Below are positions 1 to 4,426 of a DNA stretch of 5,066 nucleotides, piece after piece. The position numbers and the translations under genes were made by a program. The stretch's first letter is position 1. Every line of letters starts with the position of its first letter. This DNA comes from Gammaproteobacteria bacterium (GTDB lineage Bacteria; Pseudomonadota; Gammaproteobacteria; UWMA-0217), in contig DRPO01000077.1 of assembly GCA_011330835.1 (NCBI GenBank), positions 1 to 5,066 on the forward strand, read 5' to 3'. The notes beneath the pieces are model-generated. The model was not told where the DNA came from, searched no databases, and worked only from the letters and a program-made list of their open reading frames with translations.

Positions 1-138
1 GTCGTCGGAAGCCGCCGCCTTGCGGATATCGGCGGCCATTTCAAGATCGAACGCCAGCGTCTGCTTGATGCGTTTTTCCCACTCGTAGATGCCGATGGTC
101 GCGTCGATCCGGAGGTCTTCGATGAATACAATGTCCAT
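1..138 (-). CDS. folB: Dihydroneopterin aldolase FolB, N-terminal part (runs off the left edge)
   Basis: FolB converts 7,8-dihydroneopterin to 6-hydroxymethyl-7,8-dihydropterin and glycolaldehyde in cytoplasmic folate synthesis, and often also epimerises the substrate. Reading leftward from an ATG at 138 gives 46 codons that stay open to the window edge. The protein begins MDIVFIEDLRIDATIGIYEW and continues through EKRIKQ, a hydrophobic strand and DLEMAADIRKAAASDD. This matches the start of proteobacterial FolB: the first strand, the conserved I-G-[IV]-Y/F-x-W/E-R segment (here residues 15-23), and the D-[LI]-E/x-M...A...D-D region. Family members are about 115-120 residues, so roughly 40% is present and the C-terminal catalytic lysine region is outside. 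The start is fixed by homology, since the Shine-Dalgarno match upstream is weak. It is transcribed away from rpmB, with a 371-bp gap. Identification is confident despite the truncation. Confidence 0.93.
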   Translation of the reverse strand, partial: MDIVFIEDLRIDATIGIYEWEKRIKQTLAFDLEMAADIRKAAASDD

Positions 139-170
139 GAGCTTGAGTCTTCTTGCGGGTATCGACTCAA

Positions 171-201
171 ACTATACCGCTTGCACTCGGGAAGATACCA
201 A
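171..201 (-). promoter_or_regulatory. Possible sigma70-type promoter for folB
   Basis: On the minus strand a TATAGT hexamer (171-176) lies 32 bases upstream of the folB ATG. A TTGGTA hexamer (196-201) sits 19 bases further upstream. The -10 matches consensus well; the -35 is only four of six and the spacer is longer than the ideal 17. This is the only recognisable -10 close to the start codon. It is a motif-based inference. Confidence 0.33.
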
Positions 202-297
202 TGGCCAAAGGCAAACGCACAGAAATCAGGTACAAGATCCGTAAGAATCCCGAAATCCCAAGCGATGTCGGGCGACGGGGGGGCGCCCTTTCTTTTG

Positions 298-330
298 GTG
301 ACTTTTCTTTGGGCGAGCAAAGAAAGTCAC
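298..330. repeat. Bulged palindrome, recurrent proteobacterial intergenic repeat type
   Basis: The left arm GTGACTTTTCTTTG (298-311) pairs with the right arm CAAAGAAAGTCAC (318-330) around a six-base loop GGCGAG, with a single extra T as a bulge in the left arm. The structure is read directly from the sequence. From memory, near-identical TTTCTTTGGGCGAGCAAAGAAA palindromes recur between genes in many proteobacterial genomes and are often mis-annotated as short hypothetical proteins; the copy number in this genome cannot be seen here. It lies between the divergent folB and rpmB promoters, and no T-run follows either arm in a way that would make a classical terminator. The full repeat unit may extend from about 280 to 420. 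Confidence 0.7.
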
Positions 331-420
331 TCGCGCCCATGCGCCATGAGCCAGAGGAGAAGTACGACCTGCTGGGGCGCGAAACCCGCAATGCAGCTGG
401 CTTACCGCCCCATTTCTAAA

Positions 421-446
421 GGGATCGCGGATTCTCGCTTGATCCC
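421..446. repeat. Small inverted repeat overlapping the rpmB promoter region
   Basis: GGGATC at 421-426 is the reverse complement of GATCCC at 441-446. Inner bases GCG (427-429) and CGC (436-438) can extend the stem with a two-base bulge. The right arm overlaps the proposed -35 hexamer of rpmB. No T-run follows, so a terminator is unlikely. It could be an operator-like site or simply the edge of the repeat next door. Confidence 0.35.
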
Positions 447-467
447 CCCTCGCGATTCTGATATGTT
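439..467 (+). promoter_or_regulatory. Probable sigma70 promoter for rpmB-rpmG
   Basis: TTGATC (439-444) and TATGTT (462-467) are separated by exactly 17 bases, and a TG dinucleotide (459-460) precedes the -10 in the extended -10 position. Each hexamer matches consensus at four of six bases. The expected transcript would start near 474 and leave a leader of about 36 nt before rpmB. The evidence is motif and position only. Confidence 0.5.
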
Positions 468-509
468 GCGCGGCCTTTCGTCGAATACTGAATGAATTTG
501 GAGTTCGCC

Positions 510-746
510 ATGTCGCGAGTTTGTCAGGTCACCGGGAAACGCCCGACCGTGGGAAACAACGTTTCACACGCCCACAACAAGACGCGCCGTCGTTTTCTGC
601 CGAACCTTCATACCCACAGGTTCTGGGTCGAGAGCGAGAATCGCTGGGTCAAGCTGCGGCTCTCCAGCAAGGGCATGCGGATCATCGACAAGAAGGGCAT
701 CGACGCCGTACTGGCTGAAATGCGCGCACGCGGCGAACGGGTCTAG
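510..746 (+). CDS. rpmB: Large ribosomal subunit protein bL28
   Basis: bL28 is a small basic rRNA-binding protein of the 50S subunit. The 78-residue product begins MSRVCQVTGKRPTVGNNVSH, followed by the basic NKTRRRF stretch (23-29), LPNLHTHRFWVES (30-42), and the SxKGMRIIDKKGID block (52-65). All are family signatures and the length is the usual 78. Only one cysteine is present, so this is the zinc-free form. An in-frame ATG six codons upstream (492) is rejected: the start at 510 matches the family N-terminus and has GGAG at 500-503 with a six-base spacing. It is the first gene of a two-gene unit with rpmG, 11 nt downstream. Confidence 0.98.
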   Translation: MSRVCQVTGKRPTVGNNVSHAHNKTRRRFLPNLHTHRFWVESENRWVKLRLSSKGMRIIDKKGIDAVLAEMRARGERV

Positions 747-750
747 GAGG
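745..750 (+). promoter_or_regulatory. Strong Shine-Dalgarno site of rpmG, overlapping the rpmB stop
   Basis: A perfect AGGAGG lies seven bases before the rpmG ATG, and its first two bases are the last two of the rpmB TAG stop. This layout fits efficient re-initiation and balanced output of the two ribosomal proteins. Confidence 0.85.
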
Positions 751-757
751 CAAGGTC

Positions 758-925
758 ATGGCAAAAGCAGCACGCGAGAAAATCAAGCTCGTCTCCACGG
801 CGGACACCGGCTACTTCTACACCACCACCAAGAACAAGCGCAACACGCCCGACAAGATGGAAATGAAGAAGTACGACCCCGTCGTGCGCAAGCACGTTCT
901 CTTCAAGGAAGCGAAAATCAAGTAG
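758..925 (+). CDS. rpmG: Large ribosomal subunit protein bL33
   Basis: bL33 is a small 50S-subunit protein near the E site. The 55-residue product starts MAKAAREKIKLVSTADTGYF and continues with YTTTKNKRNTPDKMEMKKYDP and VVRKHVLFKEAKIK. The TGYFYTTTKNKRN...KKYDP core and the K-H-V-L/x-[FY]-K-E-x-K-I-K tail are diagnostic, and 55 residues is the normal size. There are no cysteines, so it is the zinc-independent form. The start is set by the AGGAGG site seven bases upstream. It follows rpmB by 11 nt in the conserved rpmB-rpmG order and is closed by an intrinsic terminator 22 nt after its stop codon. Confidence 0.98.
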   Translation: MAKAAREKIKLVSTADTGYFYTTTKNKRNTPDKMEMKKYDPVVRKHVLFKEAKIK

Positions 926-947
926 TTTCCAGCCCAAGACAATATCG

Positions 948-975
948 AAGGCCGGCGTCCGTCCGGCCTTTTTTA
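948..975 (+). terminator. Intrinsic terminator after rpmG
   Basis: The stem AAGGCCGG (948-955) pairs with CCGGCCTT (963-970) around a seven-base loop, and the right arm runs into six consecutive Ts (969-974). It sits 22 nt after the rpmG stop codon, as expected for the end of the rpmB-rpmG transcript. Confidence 0.92.
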
Positions 976-990
976 TGCCTCTCGCGACCA

Positions 991-1012
991 AGAATACCCC
1001 ATTCAGGACGCG
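991..1012 (+). repeat. Left 22-bp terminal inverted repeat
   Basis: This is the left arm of the perfect inverted repeat pair and matches the reverse complement of 1352-1373 at all 22 positions. Within it GAAT and ATTC flank ACCCC, a small symmetry of its own. Confidence 0.9.
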
Positions 1013-1046
1013 CATCTTTTTGCCGATTCAATAGTTGCAAAAGTAT

Positions 1047-1063
1047 CCGCGGTAGAAACGCGG
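1047..1063. repeat. Small perfect hairpin inside the element
   Basis: CCGCG (1047-1051) pairs with CGCGG (1059-1063) around a seven-base loop GTAGAAA. It lies between the left outer repeat and the inner repeat pair. A five-base stem can arise by chance, so it is noted only as part of the element's architecture. Confidence 0.4.
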
Positions 1064-1076
1064 AAGTTTCAGTCTA

Positions 1077-1203
1077 TTTACCGCAGAGGCGCGGAGACCG
1101 CAAAGACCAGGGAGGAAAAGAGTGGCGGCATACAGATTGGCTGGATGATGCAAAGCGCTCGCGAATTGAAAACTCTGAGTACTCTGTGTCTCTGCGGTGA
1201 AAA
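1077..1203. repeat. Inner diverged inverted repeat of the ACCGCAGAG...CTCTGCGGT type
   Basis: The left arm (about 1077-1108) starts TTTACCGCAGAGGCGCGGAG. The reverse complement of the right arm (about 1170-1203) starts TTTCACCGCAGAGACACAGA. After a nine-base identical core (ACCGCAGAG) the arms stay related but carry several substitutions. From memory, sequences of this accgcagaga-cgcagag type are recurrent intergenic repeats in diverse bacteria, and their translation (for example FTAETQSTQ on the minus strand, and LRASAVN on the other arm) is a familiar false hypothetical protein. That makes the 70-codon minus-strand frame at 1028-1240 unlikely to be a gene. Confidence 0.65.
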
Positions 1204-1351
1204 CAATCAATATACAAAACGCCCAAATCCGAGCTACCACACACCAATTATGACTGCGATAATATACGCAACGATCAATAGCCGCGTTGTAAAAACTTGA
1301 CGTAGCCCCACTATGCCTGCGTTTTGACGCCTTGCTCTCGATGAAAGCCCA

Positions 1352-1373
1352 CGCGTCCTGAATGGGGTATTCT
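1352..1373 (-). repeat. Right 22-bp terminal inverted repeat
   Basis: This is the right arm of the perfect pair with 991-1012. It ends 113 bp before the start codon of the downstream acetyltransferase gene, so the element could carry or displace that gene's promoter. Confidence 0.9.
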
Positions 1374-1486
1374 ATCCATGGCGAGGCGGTTAGGCTGGAT
1401 TTGGACGCCTGCCGGTAGCGCGGGGATGAACATTCCGGATCCGTTCAGGTCTCAGGGGAAGGATTCCCAAGTGCTGAAGTTGTCTC
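1374..1486. other. Upstream region of the acetyltransferase gene, no clear promoter
   Basis: These 113 bases separate the right inverted repeat from the GNAT start codon. A short open frame from an ATG at 1378 (MARRLGWIWTPAG...) has no recognisable protein character and runs out of frame into the GNAT gene. A small hairpin GGGAA-GGA-TTCCC occurs at 1456-1468. I find no convincing -35/-10 pair here, so the promoter may lie inside the repeat element to the left. Confidence 0.4.
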
Positions 1487-2140
1487 ATGACCACACTGAC
1501 CGAATTGCCTCGCCGCCTGACGGTCGTGTGGTCCAAACGCGGGCCGCGAAAGTTCGCCATCTTCGTGTTGGGGCGGTTTCTTCGGTTGCAGGTTGACGAG
1601 GTTTTTGGGCGCGATCTGCGGTCCCCGGTTGAAGCGGCTCCCGCGTTCGCGGCGTTGCGATTGAATATTGTCGACGCCCGCAATCCGCCCGATGGGCTTC
1701 CCGACAGTCTGCAAAAGCAACTTTTCTCGAAGGAAGAAGCGCCGCTGAGGGCGGCGCTTTACCGCGATGATGCGCTGCTGTTTCTCAGCGACGCCTCGGG
1801 TCGGGTCGCGCATGCCAGTTGGATCTTTTTCAACAGTAGCTACAAGCGCTTGCTGGGTTTGAGCGACGACGTTCCCTTGATCGGCAATTGCGAAACCATC
1901 GAGGCGTGGCGGGGGCGGCGGCTCTATCCCGCGACGCTGCTGTCCGCCTGCGCCTATCTCGCCGACGTTCGCCGTTGTTCCCGGGTCGCCATCAGTTGTT
2001 CGCCGGCCAATAAGCCCTCGGTGCGGGGCATCGAGCGGGCGGGTTTTGTTTTGGAGAAACGGATTTACAGTCTGATTGTGCTGAACAAGCTTTTGCTCCA
2101 GAAAGTGCGTGGCGGGGGCTGGCGGTTGTCTTTGATGTGA
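1487..2140 (+). CDS. GNAT-fold N-acetyltransferase-like protein, atypical
   Basis: The 217-residue product looks like an acyl-CoA-dependent GNAT acetyltransferase of unknown substrate. The C-terminal half carries the recognisable core: a strand leading to LIGNCETIEAWRGRRLYPAT (131-150), the position of the acetyl-CoA pyrophosphate loop and following helix, then SRVAISCSPANKPSVRGIER (165-184) and AGFVLEKRIY (185-194), the usual S/N-x-x-S-x-x-x-x-E-x-x-G-F ending. The loop reads R-G-R-R-L-Y where typical members have R-G-x-G, so the second glycine is replaced. The N-terminal 60 residues are basic and hydrophobic (RGPRKFAIFVLGRFLRLQVD) and do not match the GNAT core. The protein recalls GNAT members of exopolysaccharide loci, but no such genes are here. 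The ATG is preceded by GAAG at 1476-1479, and an in-frame stop at 1475 rules out a much longer start. It converges with the nth operon, with 27 bp between stop codons. Confidence 0.72.
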   Translation: MTTLTELPRRLTVVWSKRGPRKFAIFVLGRFLRLQVDEVFGRDLRSPVEAAPAFAALRLNIVDARNPPDGLPDSLQKQLFSKEEAPLRAALYRDDALLFLSDASGRVAHASWIFFNSSYKRLLGLSDDVPLIGNCETIEAWRGRRLYPATLLSACAYLADVRRCSRVAISCSPANKPSVRGIERAGFVLEKRIYSLIVLNKLLLQKVRGGGWRLSLM

Positions 2141-2167
2141 CGTGAGCCGACAACGCCGATCGGGGAT

Positions 2168-2407
2168 TCACAGCCACCTGAGCAAGTAGTACAGGTACTG
2201 CCCTTCCGAGGATTTCGATGGCCCCAGAACTTCCGCCGCGAAATACTTGTTGTCGGGGTCGGCGGCGGCGAGGGCTTCGGCCAGGGTGGGATAGACGGTG
2301 ACGCAGTTGGCGGAGAAGCGTTTGCGGTTGCGGCGCGGCACGTAGACCACGGCGTAGCATTCGCGGGAGACCTGGGTGAGCGGGTCGGGGGGAACCATGC
2401 CGCGCAT
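2168..2407 (-). CDS. Conserved-looking small protein of unknown function, coupled to nth
   Basis: I do not recognise a named family. The 79-residue product starts MRGMVPPDPLTQVSRECYAV, continues VYVPRRNRKRF (21-31), SANCVTVYPTLAEALAAADP (32-51) and DNKYFAAEVLGPSKSSEGQ (52-70), and ends YLYYLLRWL. It has no signal peptide or membrane helix. Alternating hydrophobic stretches (YAVVYV, CVTVYP, YFAAEVLG, YLYYLLRWL) around a short TLAEALAAAD helix suggest a small alpha/beta fold, with a basic RRNRKR patch. The ATG shares one base with the nth stop (TGATG), and GGAG lies eight bases upstream within nth. That favours this start over an in-frame extension 21 codons longer that would overlap nth. Translational coupling implies production with endonuclease III. 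It is the last gene of the operon; no strong terminator is visible in the 27 bp before the convergent GNAT gene. Confidence 0.75.
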   Translation of the reverse strand: MRGMVPPDPLTQVSRECYAVVYVPRRNRKRFSANCVTVYPTLAEALAAADPDNKYFAAEVLGPSKSSEGQYLYYLLRWL

Positions 2408-3048
2408 CAGGGACACTCCGCGGTTTTGTGTTTGTATTCGCACAGGTCGCAGATGATGCAGTCGCCGCATTTGGGCGAACGCGCGGTGCAGACGTAGCGG
2501 CCATGAAGGATCAGCCAGTGATGGGCGTCCTGCAGGAATTCCTCGGGGATGTAGCGCAGCAATTTCTTTTCCACTTCGAGTACGGTTTTTCCGCGCGCGA
2601 GGCCGGTGCGGTTGGCGACGCGGAAGATGTGGGTGTCGACCGCCATGGTCGGCTGGCCAAAGGCGGTGTTGAGAACGACGTTGGCGGTTTTTCGGCCAAC
2701 GCCGGGCAGGGCTTCGAGATCGGCGCGGTTGTCGGGAACCCGGCCTTCGTGGCGCTCCAGCAATTGCTCGCAGGTCTTGATGATGTTTTTCGCCTTGCTG
2801 TTATAGAGCCCGATGGTTTTGATGTAGTCCTTGAGGCCCTCTTCTCCGAGGGCCAGCAGGCTTTCCGGGGTATTGTGGCGTTCGAACAGCGGGCCGGTGG
2901 CCTTGTTGACGCCGACGTCGGTGGCCTGGGCCGAGAGAATGACCGCGATCAGCAGCTCGAAAGGAGTGCGGTAGTTGAGTTCGGTGGTCGGGTTCGGGTT
3001 GTTGGCTCGCAGGCGCTCGAAGATTTCCCGCCGTTTTTCCCTGTTCAT
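2407..3048 (-). CDS. nth: Endonuclease III, DNA glycosylase/AP lyase
   Basis: Endonuclease III removes oxidised pyrimidines from DNA and cleaves at the abasic site in base-excision repair. The 213-residue product has every key feature. TPFELLIAVILSAQATD (28-44) is the conserved N-terminal helix region, and LPGVGRKTANVV (114-125) is the helix-hairpin-helix with catalytic Lys120. VDTHIFRV (137-144) carries the catalytic Asp138. The C-terminal 4Fe-4S loop is C187-x6-C194-x2-C197-x5-C203, the exact spacing and numbering of the E. coli enzyme; an additional Cys200 lies within it. Length is normal. The ATG overlaps the rnfE stop (ATGA, 3045-3048), and the stop overlaps the next gene's start. Location directly after rnfE is a recurrent proteobacterial arrangement. 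Confidence 0.98.
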   Translation of the reverse strand: MNREKRREIFERLRANNPNPTTELNYRTPFELLIAVILSAQATDVGVNKATGPLFERHNTPESLLALGEEGLKDYIKTIGLYNSKAKNIIKTCEQLLERHEGRVPDNRADLEALPGVGRKTANVVLNTAFGQPTMAVDTHIFRVANRTGLARGKTVLEVEKKLLRYIPEEFLQDAHHWLILHGRYVCTARSPKCGDCIICDLCEYKHKTAECP

Positions 3049-3737
3049 GAAGTCCCGGCGGAAGACTCGGCGACAATGCCTGGCGCGGCGGCCCTGGCGC
3101 GTTTTTCCAGATGGCTGTCGATGATGTTCTTGAGGGCGATCAGAATGCCGAGGCCGAAGAACGCGCCCGGCGGCAGCACCGCGATGAGGAATCCGGGGTA
3201 GTCGTGAAAAACGGTGATCCGCCAGTTAGCCGCGATGTCGCCAAAAATCAGGCTGGCCTGCGAGAACAGGGTTCCCTGCCCGACCAGTTCACGCGCGCTG
3301 CCGAGCACCACCAGCAGGCTGGTGAAACCCAGCCCCATCGCAAAGCCGTCCAGCGCGGCATGGGGGACGGTGTTCTTCGATGCGAAGGCTTCCGCCCTTG
3401 CGATCACGACGCAGTTGGTCACGATCAGCGGGATGAAGATGCCGAGAATGCCGTGCAGCTCGTGGAAATAGGCGTTCAGCAGCAAATCGATCGCGGTGAC
3501 CACGGAGGCGATGACCAGCACGAAAACCGGGATGCGAACCTCGGGGCGGATGAAATTGCGGATCAGCGAAACAATCGTGTTGCTCAGCACCAGCGTCACC
3601 AGGGTGGCGAATCCGAGGCCAAAGCCGTTGATCGCCGTGGAGGAAACCGCCAGCAGCGGACACAGACCCAGCAATTGCACCAGGCCGGAATTGTTTTTCC
3701 AGAGTCCGTTTTTGAGGATTTCGAGGTAGCTGTTCAT
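3045..3737 (-). CDS. rsxE: Rnf/Rsx electron transport complex subunit E
   Basis: RnfE (RsxE) is an integral inner-membrane subunit of the Rnf complex, which links ferredoxin:NAD electron transfer to ion translocation; in enterobacteria the same complex reduces SoxR. The 230-residue product starts MNSYLEILKNGLWKNNSGLV and has about six hydrophobic helices (roughly 15-35, 36-58, 69-92, 95-115, 127-147, 181-203). QLLGLCPLLAVSS (21-33) and LIVTNCVVIARAEAFASKN (104-122) are family signatures. Cys26 and Cys109 occupy the conserved positions assigned to the intramembrane 2Fe-2S cluster shared with RnfA. The tail (208-230) is polar and variable. I chose the ATG at 3737; a TTG two codons upstream (3743) is also in frame. 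Neither has a good Shine-Dalgarno site. It follows rnfG by 26 nt and overlaps nth by 4 nt. Confidence 0.95.
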   Translation of the reverse strand: MNSYLEILKNGLWKNNSGLVQLLGLCPLLAVSSTAINGFGLGFATLVTLVLSNTIVSLIRNFIRPEVRIPVFVLVIASVVTAIDLLLNAYFHELHGILGIFIPLIVTNCVVIARAEAFASKNTVPHAALDGFAMGLGFTSLLVVLGSARELVGQGTLFSQASLIFGDIAANWRITVFHDYPGFLIAVLPPGAFFGLGILIALKNIIDSHLEKRARAAAPGIVAESSAGTS

Positions 3738-3763
3738 GGCCAATACCGCGCGATGCGCAATGT

Positions 3764-4426
3764 TCAGTACTTGTGTTTCTCGATCGCCGGCGACGCCTTG
3801 TCGGCGACCGGCGCGAAAACTTCATCCCGGTGCTGCGCAAAGTATAGCAAAGCATTGCGCACCGCCTGAGTCACCGCGCGCGGAGAAATGGTGGCGCCGG
3901 TAAACTGGTCGAAATCGCCGCCGTCGCGTTTTACCGCCCAGCGCGCCAGCGGCGGCTCGCCCAGCGACTTGCCGTTGAAGCCCAGCACCCAGGGACTCTT
4001 TCTCAGCTCGATGCGATCGCCGAGGCCGGGGGTTTCGTTGTGTTCCAGTACGCGCACGCCGGCGACCGAGCCGTCGCCGGTGACGCCGACCAGCAGGCGG
4101 ATCGGGCCGGAATAGCCGTTGGGCGCGGTGGTTTCGAAAATGGCGGCGACGTCCTTGCCTTGCCGGCGGGCGCGATAGACGGGGACATCCACTTTCTCGC
4201 AGAGCTTGCCGGCGGGCACGATGATGACATCGCGCAGCAGGTTGTTGTCATAGCGGTCTTTCGGCAGAATCTCGTTGATCTGTTTCAGGCGTTCGGCGAC
4301 ATAGGCCTGTTCGATGCGGGCCTCGGTGAGCCAGTGGGTCAGGGCCACGCCGGTCGCGCCAACCACGCCAAAGACGCCCAGCACGACAGCCGACACCCAG
4401 ACATTCTTGTCGATGACTCCCTTCAT
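3764..4426 (-). CDS. rsxG: Rnf/Rsx electron transport complex subunit G, FMN-binding
   Basis: RnfG (RsxG) is a periplasm-facing flavoprotein of the Rnf complex, anchored by one N-terminal helix. The 220-residue product starts MKGVIDKNVWVSAVVLGVFG, with a membrane segment at about 9-31, then a soluble domain. Features include EILPKDRYDN (52-61), GYSGPIRLLVGVTGDGSVAG (104-123), VLEHNETPGLGDRIE (126-140) and the flavinylation signature FTGATISPRAV (175-185). By analogy with characterised RnfG/NqrC proteins, Thr179 should carry FMN through a phosphoester bond. The length is normal for the family. The ATG overlaps the rnfD stop (ATGA, 4423-4426), and AGAGGGG lies nine bases upstream. A longer open frame extends upstream to 4825, but that part is the out-of-frame shadow of rnfD. 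Confidence 0.96.
   Translation of the reverse strand: MKGVIDKNVWVSAVVLGVFGVVGATGVALTHWLTEARIEQAYVAERLKQINEILPKDRYDNNLLRDVIIVPAGKLCEKVDVPVYRARRQGKDVAAIFETTAPNGYSGPIRLLVGVTGDGSVAGVRVLEHNETPGLGDRIELRKSPWVLGFNGKSLGEPPLARWAVKRDGGDFDQFTGATISPRAVTQAVRNALLYFAQHRDEVFAPVADKASPAIEKHKY

Larger units (their letters stand above)
139..509. other. Divergent intergenic region between folB and rpmB, no supported gene
   Basis: This 371-bp stretch separates the divergent folB and rpmB. Two overlapping plus-strand frames stay open through much of it (153-419 and 181-495), but neither has protein character. Their shared segment translates into phrases such as LLVTFLWASKE and FGDFSLGEQRK, which are the reading-through products of a palindromic DNA repeat (298-330). 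I judge the region non-coding. It holds the repeat, a second hairpin at 421-446, the likely rpmB promoter at 439-467 and a possible folB promoter at 171-201. The run of Gs at about 277-283 just before the palindrome is also unusual. Confidence 0.6.
991..1373. mobile_element. Putative non-autonomous element bounded by perfect 22-bp inverted repeats
   Basis: Positions 991-1012 (AGAATACCCC then ATTCAGGACGCG) are the exact reverse complement of 1352-1373 (CGCGTCCTGAAT then GGGGTATTCT). The match stops abruptly on both sides. The 383-bp unit contains no credible gene. Its interior holds a second, diverged inverted repeat (1077-1203), a small perfect hairpin (1047-1063), and an AT-rich stretch at about 1200-1290 (near 37% GC by hand count over 80 bases, well below the rest of the window). 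The layout resembles a MITE, or two facing copies of a short repeat. No clear target-site duplication is visible at the edges. The left end is only 16 bp from the rpmG terminator, a typical neutral landing spot. That it is mobile is inference; the inverted repeats are directly seen. Confidence 0.6.

Noticed and set aside
201..240. A plus-strand ATG giving MAKGKRTEIRYKIRK, which resembles the N-terminus of ribosomal protein L33
   Set aside because: The similarity covers only about ten residues and is of low complexity. The rest of the frame runs into the palindromic repeat and shows no L33 core (no TGxFYTTTKN), and a complete rpmG is present at 758-925.
153..495. Two overlapping plus-strand open frames of 88 and 104 codons
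   Set aside because: They read through the 298-330 repeat in two frames, have no recognisable domain, and the 3' end of the second overlaps the rpmB promoter and leader.
743..1015. Minus-strand open frame of 90 codons across rpmG
   Set aside because: It is the antisense shadow of rpmG and its terminator; rpmG is certain on the plus strand.
1028..1240. Minus-strand open frame of 70 codons (MVARIWAFCILIVFTAETQS...)
   Set aside because: Its FTAETQ and LRASAVN segments are translations of the two arms of the inner inverted repeat, a familiar source of false hypothetical proteins.
976..1486. CRISPR array, tRNA or small structured RNA in the longest gene-free stretch
   Set aside because: There are no regularly spaced direct repeats and no tRNA-like cloverleaf or CCA end; the visible structure is fully inverted-repeat in type.
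2141..2167. A bidirectional terminator between the convergent GNAT gene and the nth operon
   Set aside because: Only a short CCGATCGG palindrome is present, with no stem followed by a T-run on either strand.
2428..3201. Plus-strand open frame of 257 codons opposite nth and rnfE
   Set aside because: It is antisense to nth with all its catalytic and cluster residues, and is explained by the GC-rich codon bias of the minus-strand genes. The same applies to the 252-codon frame at 3111-3869.
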